A stretch of 7,623 nt of DNA from Thermoplasmata archaeon. GTDB taxonomy: Archaea > Thermoplasmatota > E2 > UBA202 > JdFR-43. The translations under genes were made by a program, and so were the position numbers. This document shows positions 1 through 5,765 of the stretch, piece by piece. The stretch is taken from contig JAGGXG010000078.1 of the NCBI GenBank assembly GCA_021163175.1, positions 1 to 7,623 on the forward strand. Reading direction: 5' to 3'. The notes beneath the pieces are model-generated. The model saw only the letters and a program-made list of their open reading frames with translations, had not been told where the DNA came from and ran no database searches. Numbering within the stretch: position 1 is the first letter of the stretch; each line of letters starts with the position of its first letter.

Positions 1-1283
1 CAGCCGAAAAACCCCATCTTAATTTGGTGACGATAGGGCATATTGACCACGGCAAGTCAACGCTTGTGGGAAGATTGCTACTCGATACAGGGCAAATAGA
101 TGAGCATCTGATTAAAAAATACGAGGAAGAAGCAAGAGCGAAAGGAAAAGAGAGCTTTGCCTTGGCATGGGTTATGGATAAGCTTAAGGAAGAAAGAGAG
201 CGCGGAATTACAATAGATGTTGCACATCGCCGCTTCGACACCGACAAATACTACTTCACAATCATCGACGCTCCCGGCCACCGCGACTTCGTCAAAAACA
301 TGATTACAGGAACAAGCCAGGCGGACGCCGCCATTCTTGTTGTGGCAGCCCCAGACGGCGTGATGGCTCAGACAAAGGAGCATGCATGGCTCGCAAAAAC
401 GCTCGGTGTGGATCAGATGATCGTAGCCATAAACAAAATGGATATAACCCAGCCACCATACGACCAGAAGAGATATGAAGAGGTGAAAGCAGATGTGGAG
501 AAATTGCTGAAGAGCATTGGATACAAAGATGTTGTTTATCTTCCAATATCTGCATGGCAGGGTGACAACATTGTGGAAAAGAAAAAGCTTGATTGGTTCG
601 ATGGTCCAACGCTTATAGAAGCTTTGAACAATCTGAAGGTTCCACCAAAGCCAATAGATAAGCCATTGAGATGGCCAATACAGGATGTATATTCCATTAC
701 AGGCGTCGGAACAGTTCCAGTAGGAAGAATAGAAACAGGAGTAATGAAACCAGGCGATAAACTCATATTCCTGCCATCGACACAACCGCACGGCGTTGTT
801 GGAGAAGTAAAGAGTATAGAAATGCACCATGAAGCAATACCAAAGGCAGAGCCTGGAGACAATGTTGGAGCAAACATAAGAGGCGTGAGCAAGAAAGACA
901 TAAGGAGAGGAGACGTAGCTGGCCATGTTGATAATCCGCCAACGGTAGCGAAGGCATTTACAGCGAGGATAATGGTTCTGAATCATCCAAGCGTTATAAC
1001 AGTTGGCTACACACCAGTATTCCACGTGCATACTGCTCAGGTAGCAGCGAGATTCGATGCACTGCTCAAGAAATTTGATCCAAGGACAGGCGAAGTCAAA
1101 GAAGAGAATCCGCAGTTCTTAAAAACAGGAGATGCTGCCCTCGTTAGAATCGTCCCAACAAGACCAATGGTGATAGAGAAAGCAGATACAATAAGAGAGT
1201 TGTCAAGATTCGCAATTAGAGACATGGGACAGACAGTTGGAGCTGGAATATGTGTTGATATAGAGCCAAGAGAGATAAAGTAA
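1..1283 (+). CDS. tuf: Translation elongation factor 1-alpha (aEF-1A), 5' end cut by window edge
   Basis: This GTPase carries aminoacyl-tRNA to the ribosomal A site. The reading frame is open from base 3 and reads AEKPHLNLV before the P-loop. Archaeal EF-1alpha usually starts M-x-(x)-EKPHLNL, so only about one codon plus the start codon lie outside the window; the TTG at 24 is not the start. Seen directly: P-loop GHIDHGKS (bases 36-59), EERERGITID switch region, DAPGHRDFVKNM (from 267), NKMD (432-443) and SAW (549-557). Domains 2 and 3 follow, with GTVPVGRIETG, PGDNVGANIRG and the C-terminal DMGQTVGAG block, so the protein is complete at its C-terminus. One base separates its stop from rpsJ, and the two are surely co-transcribed. 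DAPGH in place of the commoner DCPGH, and the PPYDQKRYEEVKAD stretch, resemble Thermoplasmata homologues (from memory). Confidence 0.97.
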   Translation, partial: AEKPHLNLVTIGHIDHGKSTLVGRLLLDTGQIDEHLIKKYEEEARAKGKESFALAWVMDKLKEERERGITIDVAHRRFDTDKYYFTIIDAPGHRDFVKNMITGTSQADAAILVVAAPDGVMAQTKEHAWLAKTLGVDQMIVAINKMDITQPPYDQKRYEEVKADVEKLLKSIGYKDVVYLPISAWQGDNIVEKKKLDWFDGPTLIEALNNLKVPPKPIDKPLRWPIQDVYSITGVGTVPVGRIETGVMKPGDKLIFLPSTQPHGVVGEVKSIEMHHEAIPKAEPGDNVGANIRGVSKKDIRRGDVAGHVDNPPTVAKAFTARIMVLNHPSVITVGYTPVFHVHTAQVAARFDALLKKFDPRTGEVKEENPQFLKTGDAALVRIVPTRPMVIEKADTIRELSRFAIRDMGQTVGAGICVDIEPREIK

Positions 1284-1284
1284 C

Positions 1285-1596
1285 ATGGCACAGGTAGCAA
1301 GGATAACGTTAACGGGAACAGATGCAAAAAAGATTGATGAAGTGTGTCAGCAGATAAAAAACATAGCACAGAGAACAGGAATCAAAATGCGCGGTCCCAT
1401 ACCATTGCCTACTAAACGCTTAGTTGTTCCAGTAAGGAAAAGCCCTGATGGCGAGGGAACAGAAACATGGGACAGATGGGAAATGCGCATACATAAACGC
1501 CTTATAGAACTCGATGCCCAAGAACGTGCTTTGCGCCAACTCATGCGTGTGCAAGTGCCAGATGGCGTCAACATAGAGATAGTTTTGAAATCTTAA
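1285..1596 (+). CDS. rpsJ: 30S ribosomal protein S10 (archaeal uS10)
   Basis: Small-subunit ribosomal protein of the 30S head, 103 residues, the usual length for archaeal S10. The S10 signature is visible as RTGIKMRGPIPLPTKR, with GPIPLPT at residues 37-43, followed by the archaeal/eukaryotic-type stretch TWDRWEMRIHKRLIELDA. The ATG lies one base after the EF-1alpha stop (TAA c ATG). There is no clear ribosome binding site, only purine-rich AGAGAGATAAAG, so translation is probably coupled to the upstream gene. The order EF-1alpha, S10, tRNA-Ser is a known conserved linkage in Euryarchaeota. A T-rich terminator follows the stop. Confidence 0.97.
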   Translation: MAQVARITLTGTDAKKIDEVCQQIKNIAQRTGIKMRGPIPLPTKRLVVPVRKSPDGEGTETWDRWEMRIHKRLIELDAQERALRQLMRVQVPDGVNIEIVLKS

Positions 1597-1599
1597 CCC

Positions 1600-1616
1600 T
1601 TTTTATTTTTAATTTT
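1600..1616 (+). terminator. T-rich terminator after rpsJ
   Basis: Starting four bases after the rpsJ stop codon there are runs of five T, five T and four T broken by single or paired A, with no hairpin. Archaeal RNA polymerase ends transcripts at such U-runs without needing a stem. The tRNA gene just downstream has its own TATA-like box, which fits a transcription boundary here. The tail of this region also overlaps the upstream flank of that box. Confidence 0.6.
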
Positions 1617-1628
1617 CGCCATAAATTT

Positions 1629-1636
1629 TTTTATAA
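1629..1636 (+). promoter_or_regulatory. TATA box for tRNA-Ser
   Basis: TTTTATAA is centred about 27 bases before the first base of the mature tRNA, the usual archaeal TATA spacing to a start site. Transcription would therefore begin at or very near the tRNA 5' end. The box is preceded by an A/T-rich tract that blurs any BRE element. Confidence 0.6.
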
Positions 1637-1659
1637 CCTCCACTATTCTTTTTAGCCAC

Positions 1660-1747
1660 GCTGAGGTAGCCAAGCCCGGACCAAGGCGCAGGCCTTGAGA
1701 GCCTGTGGTGCTTGTGCACCGCGAGGGTTCAAATCCCTCCCTCAGCG
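1660..1747 (+). tRNA. tRNA-Ser (anticodon UGA)
   Basis: An 88-base class II tRNA folds completely. The acceptor stem GCTGAGG/CCTCAGC (1660-1666 with 1740-1746) has seven Watson-Crick pairs. The D stem is GCC/GGC (1669-1671 with 1685-1687). The anticodon stem CAGGC/GCCTG (1689-1693 with 1701-1705) holds loop CTTGAGA, giving anticodon TGA at 1696-1698, which reads UCA and probably other UCN serine codons. The long variable arm GGTGC-TTGT-GCACC spans 1707-1720. The T stem GAGGG/CCCTC (1723-1727 with 1735-1739) holds loop TTCAAAT. The discriminator base at 1747 is G, as expected for serine and unlike the A of tRNA-Leu, the other archaeal long-arm tRNA. CCA is not encoded. No intron is present. 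Confidence 0.96.
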
Positions 1748-1750
1748 CTA

Positions 1751-1754
1751 TTTT
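1751..1754 (+). terminator. Short T-run after tRNA-Ser
   Basis: Four T residues begin three bases after the discriminator base. This is a short and weak archaeal U-run stop. It could end the tRNA transcript, or transcription may run on into the permease gene 50 bases downstream. Confidence 0.3.
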
Positions 1755-1779
1755 ACACCATTTCCTCAAATAGCAAACC

Positions 1780-1793
1780 ATAAAAATTTTTAT
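1780..1793 (+). promoter_or_regulatory. AT-rich promoter element before the EamA gene
   Basis: ATAAAAATTTTTAT is a perfect 14-bp palindrome, followed directly by TAA, and is the only TATA-like sequence between the tRNA and the permease. Its TTTTTATTAA part (from 1787) is centred about 27 bases before the ATG at 1819, so a leaderless message starting at that ATG is possible. Its 5' part would instead suit a start close to the ATG at 1804. Confidence 0.4.
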
Positions 1794-1803
1794 TAACACA
1801 AAA

Positions 1804-2685
1804 ATGGTATATGGAGAGATGCAAAAAGAACATGCAATTCTTGTTTCCATTGTTGCCCTCATATGGGGTGGCTCTTTTATTGCGGTGAAAATTGGCGTTG
1901 AGGACATTTCTCCCATAATTCTTGCTTTTTTCAGGTTTGCGATTGCATCTCCCTTAATGTTTTTTATAATGGCTTTAAGGAAAAAGATTGTGAAAATTTC
2001 TCCAGCTGACATACCCATGCTACTCGTTCTATCTTTAACAGGTGTAACCCTTCTTTATATTCTTCAATTTACGGGCATTAAATACACATCTGCCACAAAT
2101 TCTGCTCTCCTTATCAACACAAATGTTCTTTTCATAGCCATATTTTCATGGATTTTTTTGAAAGAGGAATTCTCATACAGAAAAATTATGGGCGTATTGC
2201 TTTCATTCATCGGTGTCGTATTTGTAATTTCAAAAGGTTCTTTTTCTATATCTCCTTCCATAAAGGGCGATATTCTCATTCTTCTCTCCGCCTTATGCTG
2301 GGCGATTTACAGTATAGTGGGAAAAAAATTGCTGGAGAAATATGATTCTCTTTCTCTGACAACCTATACTTTCATCATCGGCACATTTCTTTTCATTCCC
2401 TTTATTTATCATGATGTATGGAGTGTCAAAATATCTACAGAAGGATGGGCAGTCATTTTATATCTCGCCATTCTATGCTCTGTATTCGCTTATGTTGCCT
2501 GGTATTATGCTCTGGAGAAGGCAGAAGCAACAGAAGTGGCTATTTTTTTGAATCTAATACCTCTTTTTGCAATGCTTCTTGCTCATCTTGTTTTAAAAGA
2601 GAGAATAACCATATTAACCCTGATTGGAGCATCTTTTATCATCTATGGTATATACATTACTTTATCAGGGAAAAAGAGAGCATAA
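1804..2685 (+). CDS. EamA/DMT-superfamily permease (ten-helix transporter)
   Basis: Integral membrane protein of 293 residues, the normal size for drug/metabolite transporter family members of the RhaT/EamA type. Two homologous halves are visible, each about 140 residues and made of about five hydrophobic helices. The first opens with VSIVALIWGGSFIAVKIG and ends with FLKEEFSYRKIMGVLLSFIGVVFV. The second opens with GDILILLSALCWAIYSIVGKKLL and ends with LVLKERITILTLIGASFIIYGIYI. The LKE(E/R) turn before the last helix of each half is typical. Such proteins export amino acids, nucleosides or other metabolites, but substrate cannot be read from sequence. The start is uncertain: ATG 1804 gives a five-residue extension over ATG 1819. 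The GGAGAG before 1819 is too close to it to serve as a ribosome site, and the promoter position slightly favours 1819. The stop codon lies inside a 22-bp palindrome. Confidence 0.9.
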   Translation: MVYGEMQKEHAILVSIVALIWGGSFIAVKIGVEDISPIILAFFRFAIASPLMFFIMALRKKIVKISPADIPMLLVLSLTGVTLLYILQFTGIKYTSATNSALLINTNVLFIAIFSWIFLKEEFSYRKIMGVLLSFIGVVFVISKGSFSISPSIKGDILILLSALCWAIYSIVGKKLLEKYDSLSLTTYTFIIGTFLFIPFIYHDVWSVKISTEGWAVILYLAILCSVFAYVAWYYALEKAEATEVAIFLNLIPLFAMLLAHLVLKERITILTLIGASFIIYGIYITLSGKKRA

Positions 2686-2702
2686 AAATTTAAATTTTTA
2701 TG
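2681..2702. terminator. 22-bp perfect palindrome over the EamA stop codon; probable bidirectional terminator
   Basis: CATAAAAATTT is followed immediately by its exact inverted copy, forming a 22-bp perfect palindrome. It includes the TAA stop (2683-2685) of the permease and gives a five-T run on each strand. It sits between the converging permease and por transcripts, so a stop signal usable from both sides is the simplest reading. An AT-only stem with no loop is weak as RNA, so the T-runs are more likely to matter than a hairpin. Confidence 0.5.
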
Positions 2703-2743
2703 GATACATGCAACTTCAAAATCCTTCATTTGTTTTCGCCACT

Positions 2744-2757
2744 TTTTAAATTTAAAA
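2744..2757. repeat. 14-bp AT palindrome downstream of porB
   Basis: TTTTAAATTTAAAA is a perfect palindrome 16 bases beyond the end of porB and 42 bases from the larger palindrome. Read from the por side, a pyrimidine tract (CCCCCTCCTTTT, complement of 2754-2765) leads into it, which would suit archaeal termination of the por transcript. The 87-base space between the two converging genes contains no gene. Confidence 0.4.
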
Positions 2758-2772
2758 GGAGGGGGATAAGCT

Positions 2773-3645
2773 TTATATTTCCACGCCGTGGCGGCGCCAC
2801 CATTGCTTTATATCTTCTTTTATTTTTTCTATGTACTCAGGATTTTTAAGTAGGTGACGGAATCGACCCTGAGCTTTTAAATATTCTTCGACTGGCAAAA
2901 ACTTTGGCTTATATGTTATTTTTATTTCCTCGCCATTCTCGCTTTCCCATAGTGGAAACAGTCCGGTTTCTGTTGCAAGCTTTATTATTTCTATACTTTT
3001 ACTTGGATCAGATCGCCAGCCAGTTGGACATGTTGATATGGCGTGGATGAAACGGGGCCCTTCCGTCTTCAATGCCTTCTCCACTTTTTTCTTGAAATCC
3101 CTTATGAACGCAACATTTACAGTAGCAACATATGAAGCGCGATGAGCAACCATTATCTCAGCCACAGGTTTTTTGGGGCGAGCATTTCCAATTGGATTTG
3201 CTTTTCCAACCTCGCTCGTGGTCGTCCATGCTCCATAAGGCGTTGCCCCACTCCTCTGTATTCCAGTATTCATATAGGCTTCATTATCATACATTACATA
3301 CAATACGTTATGGCCACGCTCCACCATTCCGCTCAAAGCCTGTATTCCTATGTCCGCTGTGCCGCCGTCGCCGCCAAAGCATATTATATTTGCTTTCTCT
3401 CCCTTTTTCTTCATAGCTGCCTCTATTCCGCTTGCGACAGCAGCGGCATTTTCAAAGGCTACATGAACCCATGGTACTCGCCATGCAGTGCGGGGATATT
3501 CTGTTGTAGCCACTTCCAGGCAGCCTGTTGCATTTACAACTATTGTATTCTCTCCAGATATTGCAAGAATATGCTTTACTATTATTGGAATGGCACATCC
3601 AGCACATAAACCATGCCCGGGGGCAAAAAGCCAGTCATTCTTCAT
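2773..3645 (-). CDS. porB: 2-oxoacid (pyruvate):ferredoxin oxidoreductase, beta subunit (TPP-binding)
   Basis: The beta subunit binds thiamine diphosphate and the iron-sulfur cluster nearest to it in the cytoplasmic POR/VOR enzyme. It has 290 residues, normal for this subunit. The four cluster cysteines are in place: C14 and C17 (GLCAGC), C42 (TGCLEV) and C206 (STCPTGW). The TPP/metal site is visible as GGDGGTADIG (residues 91-100) and YDNEAYMNTGIQRSG (119-133). The ATG overlaps the porA stop as ATGA, and GGAGG (3653-3657) lies seven bases before it, so the start is secure. The enzyme makes acetyl-CoA or branched acyl-CoA from the 2-oxoacid plus CoA, with reduction of ferredoxin, or runs in reverse for carbon fixation. 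Pyruvate and 2-oxoisovalerate types are too alike to separate by eye; por is my default call. Confidence 0.93.
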   Translation of the reverse strand: MKNDWLFAPGHGLCAGCAIPIIVKHILAISGENTIVVNATGCLEVATTEYPRTAWRVPWVHVAFENAAAVASGIEAAMKKKGEKANIICFGGDGGTADIGIQALSGMVERGHNVLYVMYDNEAYMNTGIQRSGATPYGAWTTTSEVGKANPIGNARPKKPVAEIMVAHRASYVATVNVAFIRDFKKKVEKALKTEGPRFIHAISTCPTGWRSDPSKSIEIIKLATETGLFPLWESENGEEIKITYKPKFLPVEEYLKAQGRFRHLLKNPEYIEKIKEDIKQWWRRHGVEI

Positions 3646-4835
3646 ATCATCTCCTCCTTTTCAACAGCTTCCTTATCAACTTCTATCCAGTTTATTTCCT
3701 CAACGCTTCCTTCCAGACCTTTTTCAGTTATTTCAAGAATTTTTTCGAAGGTATCAAATGTTATGTCTCGTCCTCCCAGGCCGACGATAAAATCTATTAT
3801 TTTTGGTTCATCCCTTCCATACATCGTAGCCAAAACCTCGCCATACACTGCTCCTCCAAAGCCAGGCGAGAAGTTTCTATCGACAACTGCAACAACTTTC
3901 TTTCCTTTCAATGCTTTCCTTAGTTCATCCTTGGGAAATGGTCTGAACACTGTCAATTTTATGAGTCCGATTTTCTTTCCTTCTTTTCTTTTCATTTTAA
4001 TGAATTCTCTTGCTGTTCCTGTGCATGAACCCATGGTGATGAAAACAATATCAGCATCCTCTGTAAATTCTTCCGTTATCTTGCTATATTTCCTTCCAAA
4101 TTTTCTCTCAAATTCTTCAAATACCTCATCTATAACATGACTGGCTGCCTGCATTGCAAGATGCTGCGCATATTTAAATTCCATATAATGGCGGGGCGAG
4201 CCGAAGGCGCCGAAAGTGGCAGGATTTTTTGTATCCAGAATGCGATAATTTGGCTTGAACTCGCCAAGAAATTCATCCACCTTGCTTTGCTCTGGAATGT
4301 CAACTGGCTCCATGGTATGCGTTAAAACAAAAGCATCCAAGCCCACCATGGAAGGAAGCAAAACACGCTTGTCTTCAGATATTTTAAAAGCCATGAGAAT
4401 CAAATCCAAGCCTTCTTGATTGCTCTCAGCATAAAATTGGAGCCAGCCAGTATCGCGTTGTGCAATCGTATCCTGATGATCACACCATATGTTTATTGGC
4501 GCACTTAAAGCGCGATTGCCAATTCCCATTACTATTGGCAAACGCATTCCACTTGCAATGAACAAAATTTCATGCATCAAAGCCAGGCCTTGCGATGCCG
4601 TTGCAGTTCCAACTCTCGCTCCTTTCAAACTTGCTCCTATGGCAGCAGAAATAGCAGAATGTTCTGAGTCAAGAGGAATGAATTCTGCATCAAGTTCGCC
4701 ATTAGCTACGAATTTGGAAATCATTTCTGGAACAAGTGTTGAAGGCGTAATTGGAAACATCGGGAAAACATCTATTCTTGCGAGTTTAAAGGCGTAGGCA
4801 ACACTCTCATTTCCACGAAGCATTGTCTTCATCAT
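3642..4835 (-). CDS. porA: 2-oxoacid (pyruvate):ferredoxin oxidoreductase, alpha subunit
   Basis: The alpha subunit supplies the pyrimidine-binding half of the TPP site. Its 397 residues match the family. Visible motifs: VFPMFPITPSTL (23-34, the family's YPITPS motif), DSEHSAISAAIGASLKGAR (56-74, with the conserved Glu58), ATASQGLALM, and NIWCDHQDTIAQRDTGW, then LTHTMEPVDIPEQSKVDEFLG. The C-terminal PFOR_II-like domain holds IVFITMGS, DRNFSPGFGGAVYGE and FIVGLGGRDIT. Two ATGs stand in tandem at the start. The first (4835) overlaps the porD stop as ATGA. GGAGG (4840-4844) is four bases from the first and seven from the second (4832), so the ribosome site fits the second ATG slightly better; the difference is one methionine. 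The DAFVLTHTMEPVDIP block resembles PorA sequences more than VorA as I recall them, which mildly supports pyruvate. Confidence 0.93.
   Translation of the reverse strand: MMKTMLRGNESVAYAFKLARIDVFPMFPITPSTLVPEMISKFVANGELDAEFIPLDSEHSAISAAIGASLKGARVGTATASQGLALMHEILFIASGMRLPIVMGIGNRALSAPINIWCDHQDTIAQRDTGWLQFYAESNQEGLDLILMAFKISEDKRVLLPSMVGLDAFVLTHTMEPVDIPEQSKVDEFLGEFKPNYRILDTKNPATFGAFGSPRHYMEFKYAQHLAMQAASHVIDEVFEEFERKFGRKYSKITEEFTEDADIVFITMGSCTGTAREFIKMKRKEGKKIGLIKLTVFRPFPKDELRKALKGKKVVAVVDRNFSPGFGGAVYGEVLATMYGRDEPKIIDFIVGLGGRDITFDTFEKILEITEKGLEGSVEEINWIEVDKEAVEKEEMI
3653..3657 (-). promoter_or_regulatory. Ribosome binding site of porB
   Basis: GGAGG on the minus strand lies seven bases before the porB ATG and inside the 3' end of porA. 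It fixes the start at 3645 and shows that porB can recruit ribosomes itself as well as by coupling to porA. Confidence 0.75.
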
Positions 4836-5134
4836 TTCACCTCCTTAACAAATTCAATTGCTTTAACCGGGCATTCATTAACACATATTCCGCAACCTTT
4901 ACAATAATCATAATCTATTACTGGCACGGGAAGCTTTTTTAGGGCTTCATTTGGAGCAGGTTTTTCCGAGCCATCTTCCTTATATATGGATGGCTCTGGA
5001 CAGAATTCCCAGCATACCATGCAACGAATGCATTTATTATAATCTATGATTGGCTTGAAGGTTCGCCATGTTCCAGTTTTATTTTCTATACTATTACCTG
5101 CTTCCTCAACAACAGCTCCTCTCGTTATTTTCAT
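4832..5134 (-). CDS. porD: 2-oxoacid (pyruvate):ferredoxin oxidoreductase, delta subunit (2x[4Fe-4S] ferredoxin-like)
   Basis: The delta subunit is a ferredoxin-like electron relay that passes electrons from the beta subunit cluster to external ferredoxin. It has 100 residues from the start chosen here. Two full CxxCxxCxxxCP motifs are present: C35, C38, C41, C45 (CIRCMVCWEFCP) and C78, C81, C84, C88 (CKGCGICVNECP). The N-terminal segment TWRTFKPIIDYNKC is typical of PorD. I chose ATG 5134 over the longer GTG 5143. It makes an ATGA overlap with the porG stop, matching the other two junctions of the operon, and the GGTGGG stretch upstream then falls at a workable ribosome-site distance. The GTG would add three residues and sit within that purine stretch. 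Confidence 0.93.
   Translation of the reverse strand: MKITRGAVVEEAGNSIENKTGTWRTFKPIIDYNKCIRCMVCWEFCPEPSIYKEDGSEKPAPNEALKKLPVPVIDYDYCKGCGICVNECPVKAIEFVKEVK
4838..4846 (-). promoter_or_regulatory. Strong ribosome binding site of porA
   Basis: AAGGAGGTG on the minus strand is close to a full match to the archaeal anti-Shine-Dalgarno sequence. It is the best ribosome site in the window. It lies within the end of porD and serves the tandem ATGATG start of porA. Confidence 0.75.
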
Positions 5135-5685
5135 TTTTCCCACCCCAAAATTGTTTTTTCATATGCTTCACGAGCTGCCATAGCATTTTCTTCCTTTTTG
5201 GCAGGAGCTCGCTCCTTTATGGCAAGCATTATGTTATCGATACCAACATTTTTTATTGCTTTTGAATACGCCCCCAATATTGCAGTATTGACGATTGGCG
5301 AAGCAGAAGAGCCAAGTTTGTGGGCGAGAGCTATAGAAGTTGCATCCACCGTAGCCACTTTATAGCCAAAATCATAATCAGATGGCTTCTTGGATGTGTT
5401 GATTACTATGGTTCCTCCTTCTTTCAATCCTTCCGTAACATTCACAACATCAAGCAAGAAAGGATCTAGAACAATGACAGCATCGGGCGAGTAAACATTC
5501 ATTCTCACATCAATTGGCTTTTCATCCAGCCTTGTGAAGGCCTGGACTGGCGCCCCCCGCCTTTCCACCCCAAAAAAAGGGAATGATTGTGCATAATATC
5601 CTTCTTTGAAGGCAGCCATCGCGAGAATGTTGGCGGCGGTGACGGCACCCTGCCCGCCCCTTCCATGGAAACGAATTTCGAACAT
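5131..5685 (-). CDS. porG: 2-oxoacid (pyruvate):ferredoxin oxidoreductase, gamma subunit
   Basis: First gene of the por operon, 184 residues, the usual size for the gamma subunit (Pfam POR family). In the four-subunit enzyme this domain contributes to CoA binding and catalysis. The N-terminus is diagnostic: FEIRFHGRGGQGAVTAANILA (GRGGQG at residues 8-13), then SFPFFGVERRGAPVQAFTRLDEKPI (about 34-58) and YSPDAVIVLDPFLLD. There is no ribosome binding site before the ATG; the minus strand reads TTTACCCTC just before it. A TATA-like AAAAATATTT lies about 29 bases upstream, so the message is probably leaderless. The later genes of the operon have overlaps with upstream genes and ribosome sites, as expected for internal cistrons. 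Confidence 0.93.
   Translation of the reverse strand: MFEIRFHGRGGQGAVTAANILAMAAFKEGYYAQSFPFFGVERRGAPVQAFTRLDEKPIDVRMNVYSPDAVIVLDPFLLDVVNVTEGLKEGGTIVINTSKKPSDYDFGYKVATVDATSIALAHKLGSSASPIVNTAILGAYSKAIKNVGIDNIMLAIKERAPAKKEENAMAAREAYEKTILGWEK
5139..5147 (-). promoter_or_regulatory. Ribosome binding site of porD
   Basis: The minus strand reads GGGGTGGG here, then AAAA and the ATG at 5134. GGTG matches part of the anti-Shine-Dalgarno sequence at about seven bases from that ATG. The alternative GTG start at 5143 lies inside this element, which argues against it. Confidence 0.45.
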
Positions 5686-5708
5686 GAGGGTAAATGGAAA
5701 ATGTATAG

Positions 5709-5719
5709 AAATATTTTTT
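5709..5719 (-). promoter_or_regulatory. TATA-like box of the porGDAB operon
   Basis: The minus strand reads AAAAAATATTT, centred about 29 bases before the porG ATG. With no ribosome binding site at porG, this spacing suits transcription starting at or next to the ATG. The self-complementary TATA element at 5737-5748 is an alternative and would give a leader of about 30 bases. Confidence 0.5.
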
Positions 5720-5736
5720 GATTAAGGGCATCATCA

Positions 5737-5748
5737 CTTTTATAAAAG
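5737..5748 (+). promoter_or_regulatory. Self-complementary TATA box of the E2-like gene
   Basis: CTTTTATAAAAG is a perfect 12-bp palindrome that contains TTTTATAA. Its centre is about 24 bases before the ATG at 5766. No ribosome binding site precedes that ATG (the bases read GCATGACTTTACAAT), so a leaderless transcript from this box is likely. Because the element reads the same on the minus strand, it could also recruit TBP toward por. Confidence 0.55.
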
Positions 5749-5765
5749 ATGCATGACTTTACAAT

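Noticed and set aside
24..26. TTG as the start of EF-1alpha
   Set aside because: The frame stays open upstream to base 3 and encodes AEKPHLN, a conserved EF-1alpha N-terminus, so the true start is outside the window.
78..1031. Long open frame of 317 codons on the minus strand inside the EF-1alpha gene
   Set aside because: It is antisense to a certain gene, its translation is rich in Cys, Trp, Tyr and His with no recognisable domain, and no promoter or ribosome site precedes it. It is a by-product of the EF-1alpha codon pattern.
1689..1705. tRNA-Leu as an alternative identity, given the long variable arm
   Set aside because: The five-pair anticodon stem sets the anticodon as TGA, a serine anticodon, and the discriminator base is G rather than the A expected for leucine.
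1723..1747. 3' end of tRNA-Ser as an integration (att) site
   Set aside because: I found no second copy of the tRNA 3' end in the window and no integrase gene, so there is no sign of an integrated element here.
2788..2800. GC-rich inverted repeat GTGGCG-G-CGCCAC near the end of porB
   Set aside because: The loop would be a single base, there is no T-run next to it, and it is explained by the codons for the Arg-rich C-terminus (WWRRHG).
3142..4140. Plus-strand open frames opposite porA and porB (for example 3142-3609 and 3613-4140)
   Set aside because: They run antisense to well-supported subunit genes and their translations are low in complexity, rich in Ser, Phe and Cys, with no family features.
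5141..5143. GTG as the start of porD
   Set aside because: It lies within the likely ribosome site and breaks the ATGA overlap pattern. ATG at 5134 fits better.
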